Assembly (NCBI GenBank): GCA_030141605.1
Contig: JAQGDQ010000032.1
Location: 786,065 to 850,064 of the forward strand
DNA from: Tubiluchus corallicola
Taxonomy: Eukaryota > Priapulida > Priapulimorpha > Priapulimorphida > Tubiluchidae
Length of the DNA: 64,000 nucleotides
Reading direction: 5' to 3'
The translations under genes were made by a program, and so were the position numbers. The notes under the pieces are model-generated. The model was not told the origin of the DNA. It did not search any database and saw nothing but the letters and a program-made list of their open reading frames with translations. Each line of letters starts with the position of its first letter. The first letter of the stretch is position 1. Shown piece after piece: positions 53,481 to 64,000 of the stretch.

Positions 53481-56400
53481 ATTTATTTAATATGTAGATC
53501 GATTGTAAAAAATATTTAAATGCGAATCACTTATTATTCAATTCATTTGTAAAGACATGTTTTTATACCTTCATACCATTAATAGAGGTTTATGTTAATG
53601 GATTTTAATTTTTCTTTTTAACTATGCACTAGATTGTTTTAATAGTATTGTAACATTGCGTGGGGAACTCAAATTTCAATTCAACCATTGAAGCACAGGA
53701 TTTCTTTATAAAATAACCCAAGTATGTTACGTATCTACAAAAGCAGTGATGCAATTATATTCACATTACAGTTATCTGTGTAGATACGCTTGACGCATGT
53801 AAACAACTAGTGAACAAGTAGTACTGTTTTGTCGTAAATAAGTAAAACAACAGTAAAATGAGTATTAATTTCAGTATTGATTATTATTTTGTACAGATAG
53901 AGAGATTTATTTTTTGTTCATAGTGTAATTGCTAATCATGGATGTAACTTGGTGCATAATCTGGCCTACATAATTATTAGTACTAGAACGTATGAATGTG
54001 GCAAATTTAGTTCAAATTTTTAAAATTTATTGTAACTTGTGTAGAGGATCGTATCTAATCAAATCTGTTTAGGTGTTTCTTACTGAATTTAGATAAATTC
54101 TAACATTTTATTTGTTTTCATATGCTAATATCTCTTCTCTGTTATTCGCATTTCTGTTTAGTGTTAATTGTGGCATGGTACTTTTGTCTGCAATTGTAAT
54201 TTTTTTGAAACTGAAACTCAATTTTGCAAAAATGTTTCTTTTATAAAATATTACATTTATTTACCACTACAGCACATGTTTGTGCTACATGTTGTATCTG
54301 TTCGTTTCGGTAAAATAAACATAAAAATAAATTTGTGTATTTGAGAACTACTTTTGGAATTGCAAATTTTTATGTCATGGCTACGCTTGTATGGTCATGG
54401 TATCAAATAATCTGATAAATGGTTTATACAGCAGATATACACATATTTTGTTTAATATAAAGTTAAACGCACATTTTTGCTGGACAATAATAATATGCTT
54501 CATAGTTTCTATAAATACATGTTTTACCTATCCTGTTCATCACTGCTGCGACGAGTGGATATTTGTCAATAAGCCATTGCAGGTGTTTGTAGACCAAGAA
54601 ATGTATTATGTTAAAGTAAATGCAACAAGGGCGCAATTTTACAAACAGCATTACTGTGTTGAAATAATAAAAATTCCTATACATAGTGTGTGTAGTAAGC
54701 GAGAGAGCATACTTATGTTTTTAGACTATCTTTAATAGTAATTGCATGTGTGGCAGAATTAGAGATAAGATCAAGATTTATCTGTATTTCAATACTTTGT
54801 ATAGTATTATACTCTGAAACACGACAACAGTGTTCAAAATTTGTAACTATGATTGAAATTGTTCTCTGTTTTGCGGGCACGGTAAAAAACAACAGCGAGA
54901 AGTCATTAAAACTCACATTGTCTCAATGACTCATGCACACTGCCTCTGCATAAACTGACGTGTGCGGTGCAACTGCACAATCAAAAAACGCTCAGGCAGT
55001 GGTGCTTGTAAAGAGAAATAATGGCAGGATACATACGCTGCGACGGCATGCTATTACGTTAGCTAATTAGCGATAGCGTGCTGCGACATTGTTTGTGCAA
55101 GAGAGATTTCTTGCAACGGTGAGGTGAAGCCCGCCCCTCTTATGTACAAAATTATTGACTGCCCGTTTTCGCACGTTTCTTTGCGAGGTGCTATTCAAAT
55201 ACGCTCGCGTGTATCGTGATTGTGCGAGGATACCAAAGGTTTCCCACGCCGTCTCATAGGCCGCATTATGCCCCAATTGCTTAGCCTTGGATTTCAATTT
55301 TTCTGTTTTATGATATTTCACTTTCCAAGTGAACATGGAGCATCTGTATGAGTAAAGCACCTATAATGGAATTTTGGAATAACTCTCACCTTTTAAATCA
55401 GGACTGAATGCATATAAACGTGTCGCGCTGTCTAGCTAATTAATCTGTGACTTTTATTTATACCATGACAAATTGATAGAATTACTTTGAGTTAGCGTCT
55501 CATCAAAGATAATGACGTACAAACATTTAAATCCCTATCCAATTGATAGGCCCCTGAAAGAAGATAATGTTACTTTAGTAAACAAGTTAATACAATTATT
55601 TAAACTGAACATGCAGAGACAAAGGTATTTATTTAAAATTCTTTTTTGTGCCATTAAGTCTCAAGAAAGACAATTCGAAAATTTCAAAATATTTCATTAT
55701 TCACATTAGACCCACACACTTTAACATAGAAAGCTTGGCCACAAATTTAGTTAATTTTGGCCACGTATAGGCAGCTTGTGGGTGTTTGATTTGGACACAG
55801 ATAAATTGGACACAAGGTATTTTGAACACATATTTAGGTTATTTGGACGCATAAGACATTTGGTGCAAGAATGAAGTAGTAGCTTCCGCTTCAGTAACGA
55901 ACAGCAACTTGCCGTTTGGTTAACCCAAACGAAAAGGCGTGGTAATTTCGTATAGTTTTCGCTAGAATGTGACTCCAGTCTAAAAATCGAGACAACCAGT
56001 TGAAAACTGAACGTGTGAATGAGGTGCTATCTAGACAAAAAAGCTTGTTTTAGCCATTTGCCCATTAACCGAAAATGTTAGAAGCCAGTTCACGAATGAT
56101 AATTTTTCTAATGTTATTGATGTGTTTGAAGACGAAGTAGTGAAGTTATTTACCGATTGATTGGTGCTGTTTAAGGAGTAGGCCACTGACTTTCATCAAA
56201 CAAAAATCATTCCATAAGATTCGGCCAATTTCATTGGAGATTGTTCTCAGGTTTGTTGTGTATAGTATTGCATTTTGTATGTTGGCACTGTATATAGGTT
56301 TGCTTTAGATGGCAGTGAATTTTCTTGGATGCGTGTTTTACCTAACGACGTTTTCGATTATGGAATAAGCCTAACTTCAAACTTGTATTATTTGGACTAT

Positions 56401-57586
56401 GCAACTAACCTGGTTGTATGTACTAGATATACCACATTTCCCACAGAAAAAAATCATTTCTTGCAGCATTTCAGCTTTGTTAGGCTTCTACCTGACAATA
56501 TTTGTCTGATCTCAGGTCATCAAGAAACAAAATGTTGCTTGGCGCATAGTGTATGCAATGCTGATTTTGACAATCGTTAACTGAAATGTCCTCTCTATCC
56601 TCAAAAGTAGCTTGTTGAAGCGCATTTTAGAGTGACAATTGAAATCGTAAAATAACAAACCTGTTCTTCTTTGGAAATTTGTTTTCTATTAAAATCAATT
56701 AGTCGAGTACATTTATAGGAATTTTGAATTATTTTGCTCTTGGAATGTGGGTGCTCCTACGTAACAAGTCGTGCAAGACTTCTGGAATTTATGAAAGGGT
56801 TACTTATATGCATCAGTCGATTAGTTCCATTTAACAGATGTAAAGTAACTCCATTATTATCCCAACAGCGGCTCTTCAGTTCACGCTATTTTAGCCTCAC
56901 CGACGGCAGGTGGGTTAATGAGAACACACACGGATTTCAACCACAATTCAGAGAATAACCTTACCTGGCAAATTAGCAACACAATAGCTTCTACATGGCA
57001 CGAGCACAATAGATAAATTAGAAATGCGCCTATTGTGTTGTGGTAAGCAGTGGACACTGGTCAAGATCTATTAATAAACATGGCACACGTCAAGCAGCAG
57101 CTGGTCACTGGTCAGTGAAAGATGTAGAGAATTCTGACAGCTGTGAGCAGCTTTTCTTCATGCTGCCTCGACGGTAGTAGATAGACATCATGATTTGGGA
57201 ATTTAAACTATAAAGTGATACCACCAAGAAATTGTGAAGGCTCAGCGCTGTACTGAATATGCTTCCAAGGCGTAATGTTCAACACAGAAAAATTTAGAAA
57301 CAGAATTGATTTGCCTAGTTTAGTGCTAGTACATGTATATTGACGCTAGCTAATATATGCAGTTTAAAATTAAATGCAGAAATATTAATAAAACGCTGAA
57401 AATGGCATCATAATAATTTCTGCCGTTACCGTTGGTAACCATCATGATCTTTCGGAGGACATTAGCTGTGATCACTCGTGCTCTGTAAAGAGTAAAATTT
57501 CGTCTTTAAGTAAAAGAGCTATATCAGTTTATAAATAAAAGAACCCATTTAAAAAAAATAGAAGTGGGCTTAATTTCTTTTTATTC
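53481..57586. other. Intergenic, no gene recognised
   Basis: Very AT-rich to 54.9 kb, then more balanced at 54.95-55.35 kb. There, a minus-strand frame of 97 codons (55067-55360) has basic, protein-like composition but no recognisable motif. A TTGGACAC word recurs near 55790-55850. Confidence 0.4.
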
Positions 57587-57825
57587 TATGAAATTAGGTC
57601 TCACCATATTGAGTAACATTATAACTGAAATATGTCAAGCTGCATGATTTTTCAACTGACTTAAAACCCAGCCTAAACATTAAACATCGGCTAAACTGCT
57701 CCTCTATATGAAATTAGGTCTCACCATATTGAATAACATTATAACTGAAATATGTCAAGCTGCATGATTTTTCAACTGACTTAAAACCCAGCCTAAACAT
57801 TAAACATCGGCTAAACTGCTCCTCT
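57587..57825. repeat. 120-bp tandem duplication, two near-identical copies
   Basis: 57587-57706 is repeated at 57707-57825. I see only one substitution (G at 57613, A at 57733). This implies a recent duplication or an assembly artefact. Confidence 0.95.
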
Positions 57826-57934
57826 GCACATACAATAACTGAATTTCCAAAAAACAAAAATTAGTGCCAACTTTTCCTATACAAACGTAATCCAAAATTA
57901 TGCTTAAAGCATTTGTCTCCCTTCTTCACTTCCT

Positions 57935-57936
57935 CG

Positions 57937-57999
<63 letters not shown>

Positions 58000-58008
58000 T
58001 CCCTCTCT
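57935..58008. repeat. (CT)n dinucleotide microsatellite
   Basis: Nearly pure CT tract with CTCG and CTCC interruptions at the edges. Confidence 0.97.
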
Positions 58009-58599
58009 GATTTTCTATCCATCTCTTTCTTCCTCCTTCTTTCTCTCGTTTCTTGGCTTTTAAAGCGACTAAAACATTAGATCGAATAACTCAAAATAAT
58101 TGCAGTATAAGATCATCTTAGCTGCAGTATATCTTTCAGCTCAGGCTTATTATCTTTCACTACATTAAAAACAAACGCAACAAAATTATGATAACGATGC
58201 CATTTTCCCCAAGTGACGCCCAGGCGATAAATCAGTTCGTTTCGTCATAGCGCACGTGCCAAGCAATTATAATTATTATCATTACAGACATCAGCAGTGT
58301 TTACGCTAGAGCTTAATGCAGAATAACGAACAATACTGGGTTAACTCTGCACACAATGCACAATTAGCCATGGATCAACATAGAACTTCTGCCGCTATCA
58401 TCCTGCCTTTATTCTAGTCTAAATATAGAATTCACAATTTTACTTCCCAGGCTACCAGTAAGGAAAGAGACTTAATTAAATTTTTATGTCTACAGAATGC
58501 GAGGACAACCAGTTTGTCTACAAAGTAAAGTCGCTTATTTAACACACGAAAATTCCTCTGGACAGCTGTCAAGTGACTAAATTGCAAAAAAAAATCAAA

Positions 58600-58665
58600 A
58601 AATGAGGTCTCGAGTTGGTTTTGAACTAGCAAAGAACAAAAACCAACGTGTTAACCATGCGGCTT
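58600..58665 (-). mobile_element. tRNA-like SINE head
   Basis: On the minus strand, TGGTTAACACG matches the polymerase III A box. AGTTCAAAACC matches the B box about 30 nt later. It is followed by AACTCGAGACCTCA and a T-rich stretch. A related arrangement (ATTGAAACT then AACTCAAACCTCAC) lies on the minus strand at about 59716-59775. The shared ACCTCA-type end suggests two diverged members of one SINE family. Confidence 0.4.
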
Positions 58666-60378
58666 GCTTGTTAAACAGAACAATCCCGGTTTAAATATAC
58701 ATAACATGTAATTGTAATACAGTCGCTGCTCTTTTTTTAGTTTATAAACGAGTTTTTTGCATAAACGATATAAAATACTATATTCCACATTTCATATTTT
58801 TACAAGAAGAGAATTTTTCATAAGGAAAATTGCGGTGTTGATAATTCTAATTAAACTGTGAGTTAATGAATGTCCCTATTATTAACTTTATTCACTTAAT
58901 CAGAATGAACCAAATGGCTTTTTAAATTAGATGTTCATAAAATATTGCTTCTTGCTACTAGTCCACCCAAGTTACGAGATGCAATATCGCACAAGCTATT
59001 ACTATCATAAGCTTGCTCTTTGTGTAGATGTCCAGCTATGAAAGGATTAGTCATCATCATCATTGATTGATTGCATTGATAATCAATGCGATAAAGGCGG
59101 ATTAATTGATAAGCAGTTTTTCCTGGTGAGTAAGCCTAGTGTGCGTCCACCAGCACGTGTCTACACGCAACAGGTGCTGTGCGTGAGACGTATTAACCGA
59201 TGTTCCCACGATTAAATTCCGCCCCTTTTGGTTTATAAAGAAAGGAAGAAAGAGTGAGGGAGTGTGGATGTTGCGTTAAAACGATATTCGAGCTTGATCA
59301 CCGATCCTAGACGCCTATATTAACGCTGTATAATTAGGTTAATTATATTGTTACAATACAGGAATTTACTTGTAAATTTCTAATACTGTATTATAATATT
59401 TTTACAGGATTTTTATAGTGCACTGCGTATAATATGTACCTCCTTAACGTAAGTTGACGTAACGCAACTGCAGTTGTTTGATGCATTTTATTTTACTTCC
59501 TGCGACCAATTAAAATTTCTAAATATAGGTCTCTTAAAAAATGGTGTCGTGTTATATATACATAATTTGTATTTCTAACAAATGATGGCTATAAACAATT
59601 TAGTTATTCAGGAAGAAGCAGCAAAAAAAAGAAATATTAAGCTCAGCAATTTACAGATACATGAAGCAAAGAAAGAATGAAACCGAAGTAAAACCCAATT
59701 CAGCAATTTTAAGCATCTCCACATTTTTAACAAGTGAGGTTTGAGTTATAGTTTCAATTCTCGACTAGTTAGCCCTATGCACTAACAACTGTAGCAAGTA
59801 GTCTTATTAAAAGAGTTCTAATTAATAAATCTAGTTTTTACCCTGAAAGTAAACATTCTATTCTACTAGCTTTTATACCAAAAGAAAATCTTATAGTTGA
59901 TGAGATTATTCATAAGCGTGTTAACCTGTTTACGCAGAATTCGTGCGTTGAATTGCACCTCCGAGCACCTGAATTGAATGTTAAGAAAACTCGTGCAGCT
60001 GGCTGACATTTTAATCGTAATTAGACAAAATGCAAGGAAGCCAGGAGCACAGGCCATCACGGTGCATTAAATTACGAGAAACTTCGCAAATAGCACCAGT
60101 AAGGGGCTCGTTGCGGAATTTTAAGAGAAACAATTCTCTTAAGAACGAGAAAATTAAGTTTTCTCAGTCGGTTGGTATGCAGTTAACGTACGTGTTGCTT
60201 AAACCGGCCAGTAACTCATTGTATTGAAGAGCAATATATATGGTTAGACCCGCAAATTAAATGACTTTTATGTCGCAGCGCTAATAGGTAAAATTACACC
60301 AGCTTTTCTGTCGCAGGCGACAATATAACAATTTCCTTTTGTAGGACATCGTTAAATTACGATGCTGGATGCTTGATC

Positions 60379-60772
60379 TAAAAACTGGATGCTGACAGTT
60401 GGAAATAATAAATTTTGCGTACCTGATAGTACCTATCGATTACTGCCTATATTACGACAATTGTTTTGTACCACATTATTAAAAACTAATACATCTGCAA
60501 TGGAAATATAATTTTTATTTCTATTAAACTAAATAGAAGTATAACATATCACACATTGAAAAAGCATAGGCCAACATGTGTATATGGACCATACAATCTT
60601 TCGCATTAATAACTTCAAGCATTCTAGATAATTTCATATATGGGCTCGAAGATAGGCCTGCAGTTCTTGATGTACGACCTCAGATTTCAGTCTATGAAAG
60701 TAAAAACTGGATGCTGACAGTTCGAAATAAGAAATTTTGCGTACCTGATAGTACCTATCGATTACTGCCTAT
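60379..60772. repeat. Direct repeats of 72 bp, 322 bp apart
   Basis: 60379-60450 and 60701-60772 differ at only two positions that I can see. Both run from TAAAAACTGGATGCTGACAG to CGATTACTGCCTAT. The 250 bp between are unique in this window. Confidence 0.9.
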
Positions 60773-61860
60773 TTAGAGTGAATACTCTTACACATTATGC
60801 GTGTATATAGAAGTACAATTATAATAAAAAAATCACATGGAGCGAAGCAGTAGAGAAATGTAGAGAATACACGCGCTCAACAATGAATAAAATACTGGCG
60901 AATGACATAGTAAATGAGTACTCATTCGCTCACTCCACTCACATTCATGCTTCCCCACTCAGTCACCCCTCACGCACCCGTCACACACCCACTCCCTCTC
61001 TCATTAAGAAACTTTTGTTCCTCTCAATAAAAGGTGGTGACTGAAAATCACTAAAGATTTTACGCGAGTTTAAATAAAAAAAAATTCCTTAGACGAACTT
61101 AAGGCGGTTTTTTCTTTAAACAATTTGAAAAACAGCAAGTAATATGTAAAAGCAAGTTTTTCTAAACCTAAAACATGTTCAGCGCATCTGAAGTCACCTA
61201 GCTAGAACATAAGTGCGAAGTGGTGATTTCAGAAATTTACACATCGATTGTTGGAATTGTTGGGATGCGAATTTAGAAGTTCCGGCTATGCTTTATTAAG
61301 CAGTTTTAGCAAAATCCTACAAACAAACAATCAAACAAACTAAGGAAGGAAAGAACGAACAAACCAGCAGAGACAACAAACGAAAACGTATGTTGCTTCA
61401 TTTTTCACTGTGCTACGAAGCGAGCCCCTTGGCTGCCCTGTCGGGTCTCTCACTACGATCTACTACGGGAGTGGATTTTGATTGGCTGAGCCATTCATTC
61501 ATTCATGAACGATGCTGCGCACAAAGTGCGTGACACGAGCAAGCGCGTGCCACAGTAATATTCCACAACCACGAGCAATGAACGTGTTGTACCCAAAACA
61601 GCGTGTAAACGCATGTGTAGCTTAGCTTTACTGAAATATTGAGTTTCTGAATGTAGTCATACGAAGAACTTTTTAATTAATAGTTTTTGTTCCTAAAGTT
61701 ATTGATCAATTTAAAAAAGGACACATTCTAGTGCTGAATGACTTCTTGCTTAACAGTGTCGATGTCAGACTAATCATATAGTCGCCGCTAATGCAGCCAA
61801 AAGAACAAATCATATTTCACTGATCTTAAAGGACTTATTAACTCGGTTATAGCTGGAATT

Positions 61861-61867
61861 ATATAAG
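61861..61867 (+). promoter_or_regulatory. Candidate TATA box
   Basis: ATATAAG lies about 70 nt before the signal-peptide ATG at 61935, a fitting distance for a short 5' UTR. An inverted CCAAT (ATTGG) occurs near 61480. Confidence 0.35.
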
Positions 61868-61934
61868 ATGTGATGAATGAATCTTGACAGGTAATTATCT
61901 TGCAACCTACTTACAGAATCTCTGAGGAAAGAGG

Positions 61935-61983
61935 ATGAAGCTGAAAGAGCACACAGTTCTATTGTTGATGTGCCTATTTTGCG
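61935..61983 (+). CDS. Probable first coding exon (signal peptide) of a secreted or membrane protein
   Basis: ATG at 61935 begins a 16-codon stretch, MKLKEHTVLLLMCLFC, with a charged N-terminus and hydrophobic core as in signal peptides. It ends after one base of the next codon at a consensus donor (GCG|GTAAGTG), a phase-1 junction common after signal-peptide exons. The rest of the gene is not found before the window end, so the first intron would exceed 2 kb. The family is unknown. Confidence 0.45.
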
Positions 61984-64000
61984 GTAAGTGAAGAAATACT
62001 TTTTGCAGTTTCCCTGCGTACAGTTTTAGCGACCGTGTTAAATATTTGAATAGTTCGGCTTATGAGTTACGAACTGGATGCAATTTAGCAAAACTGCTTT
62101 TTTAAGTTAGGTTAAATTGGTTTTAAATTACCATTTTCTATTTGTATTGTGGTTGCAGTCACCAACTTCAAACACCAGATAACGTTAATCGCACAAATTA
62201 CGAAACTTACGAAAACTATGACTTTTTAAAGCATCTTCTATAATCATAGAAAGGTCGAGTAAAGCTTATTATAGGTAGATTTTAAATATCATGTTTACCA
62301 TTCAAGCTACTTTACATAAATTATTTAAAAGAATAATCCTTTATCTTTTAGTCTAGATATAATTTTACAAAACATTATGATTAATATCAAATTAGTAAAA
62401 TTGTCACACGCTAAAGAGTAAAAAAAGTTGCACGCTAAAAAACTGTGCCCGCTGAAAAAGTTGAGTTGATGTTATTTCGTTAGTAAAATTATTTGGTTGT
62501 CTCTTTTTCAAAATAGGGAACGTTATGCATGTTAAGCCTATTTGATTAACATTTGGTATTTACCTGGAAATACGCGGATTAGACCAATTGTGTTTCCGTG
62601 TCCTTATTAATACAGGACGTTCTGAAAAATAGTCAGGCAACATGAAACTTGTCGTAGGTACCTTTGCGCTTTGTTATTGTCAACAAAGTTTTGGCATAAA
62701 TCACCGCAAGACATTGTTGTAAATGTAATTTCATCTGACTAGCAGCTGGCTTACTCCAGCTTTTAGCACAGTTTCAAAAGAAACTGATGTTATAAACGAC
62801 TTGGTTCTCTTTAGCATAGGTATTACTAGGATACTTAAACGCTAGATTACACGCACTTGACTGACTACATTATATTTGGGCATAAAAATGCCGAACATGT
62901 TCTAGCTATTGCTAATATAAGCAGCAGTCCACTGTTCCAAGGCTTTCGCAAAAGCTAGACTAGAGACTAAACTTGGCACCTAATAAATTCACTAGCTCTT
63001 TAGTGATATAATTCGGGCCATTTTGTGGTACTTTGTGTACAAACATCTGCTTTCAACTACATTGCTTTCAATCATTATTGCAGTACATTAATACATATAT
63101 ATATATGAATTTTTTTTCGCTCTTACTGCATTCTATTCTAAGCGATTTTTTGTTGTTATATTTTCTTTGGTTCGTTTTTCTTTTATTGGTATGTTTTTTC
63201 CTTTCCTTCTTTCTTTCTTGCTTTTATTTTTTAACAATCTCTCCACCATATATATATATATATATATATATACGCGGATTATAGTTTCTTTCTTACTTTT
63301 CCTTGATTATTTTTATTTTCTCACTTTTCATCCTTTGTGTTCCGTTATAATTTCCTAACCAGCATTTTATCGTAAACGTCTGTAGGGATGAACACGATTT
63401 GGGTTTTAATTTGTCGACGGAAAGTCTTTGATCTTAGATTGAATTATCATTTCCTTCTTACTGAGTTCTAAATGTTTCCCAATGTATATTTTTTCACGCT
63501 GAAAGTTTATTGTTACAGTTTTCTCGAGTTCATAAACTTTCAGTGATCCGTAAAACAAGTATTAAAATCATCATAAATGAGCATTGGTGTTACACTAAAC
63601 ATGTTGAAAGAAAACGACAAGATAAATTTTTTTCCTAGAAACAAAAGAGAAGGCACATGCTAATTATAAAAATTAGTGTGAGAATCACTGCAAGAATTAA
63701 GTTTTTGTAAATTTTACATACGTTTCTCATAAGACTATTAGGCATTATTTTTATTTTTGAGTTACTTGTTCGCGAATAACTCCATTTCACCGGGTTCTTC
63801 TCGTTTGCGTAATACAAAACTTTGCCATTCACTCACTGTGTGGTAAACAGTGCGTACTAAATTTTCACAAATTTGGATCCATGGCAACTGCAAAGCCTGT
63901 TAACAGTTAGCTTATTATCATCACCATTTCAGCCGAGCTTTTTTATATCGTGTTGGTCGTCATGTCTTGGAGCGTGGCCACTAGGCATTCATTTCCCGAA
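61984..64000 (+). other. Putative intron / non-coding to window end
   Basis: AT-rich with (TA)n runs at 63100-63108 and 63247-63272 and a T/C-rich stretch between. No exon could be supported. Confidence 0.4.

Larger units (their letters stand above)
57826..61934. other. Intergenic, repeats only
   Basis: Holds the microsatellite, tRNA-like heads and a direct-repeat pair listed separately. 60.9-61.0 kb is CACTC-rich simple sequence. No gene could be supported. Confidence 0.4.

Noticed and set aside
54391-54735. 114-codon plus-strand frame downstream of SMAD4
   Set aside because: AT-driven composition, no motif and no splice context; likely chance.
56275-56580. 101-codon plus-strand frame
   Set aside because: No recognisable motif, promoter or acceptor; could not be told from chance.

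Overview
This is a 64 kb stretch of an AT-rich animal (metazoan) nuclear genome. Several things show this: multi-exon genes with GT-AG introns of 0.5-2.6 kb, animal-only signalling genes, dense microsatellites, and small DNA transposons, LINE and SINE relics. There are no operons with ribosome binding sites and no bacterial gene packing. The species cannot be named from sequence alone. The protein families suit an invertebrate, but nothing fixes the phylum.

Layout. Positions 1-19 kb are gene-poor. They hold one single-exon gene for a secreted or GPI-anchored GAS1/GFR-alpha-like receptor (867-1610), a tRNA-derived SINE, a long (TC)n tract and two copies of a TTAA-flanked miniature transposon. 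Around 19.7-20.6 kb is a decayed-looking ZP/EGF-type secreted-protein gene with an in-frame stop and frame changes. The core (24.6-52.4 kb) holds three well-supported genes. ZNF511 (minus strand, five coding exons, 24652-30893) lies about 320 bp downstream of an intronless ASAP-type ArfGAP gene (minus strand, 31217-34381). ASAP is head-to-head with SMAD4 (plus strand, 13 coding exons, 35891-52371). All splice junctions for ZNF511 and SMAD4 were placed by hand. The phases join exactly to give 246 and 777 residues, the latter with an extended linker. From 52.4 to 64 kb is the SMAD4 3' UTR and then mostly non-coding DNA. It holds a recent 120-bp tandem duplication, a second (CT)n tract, tRNA-like repeat heads, and a probable first exon (signal peptide) of a gene that continues past the window.

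How the genes relate. SMAD4 is the common mediator of TGF-beta/BMP signalling, ASAP controls Arf GTPases at membranes and focal adhesions, ZNF511 is a small C2H2 nuclear protein, and the GAS1-like protein is a cell-surface receptor-type protein. They are neighbours, and nothing in the sequence shows a shared pathway. The ASAP/SMAD4 gap may work as a bidirectional promoter.

I did not find a clearly novel system. The most interesting structures are a pair of long inverted repeats flanking SMAD4 exon 2, tandem splice acceptors 27 nt apart in the SMAD4 MH2 region, the intronless ASAP gene among intron-rich neighbours, and a three-copy TTAA-flanked transposon family with reconstructable ends.
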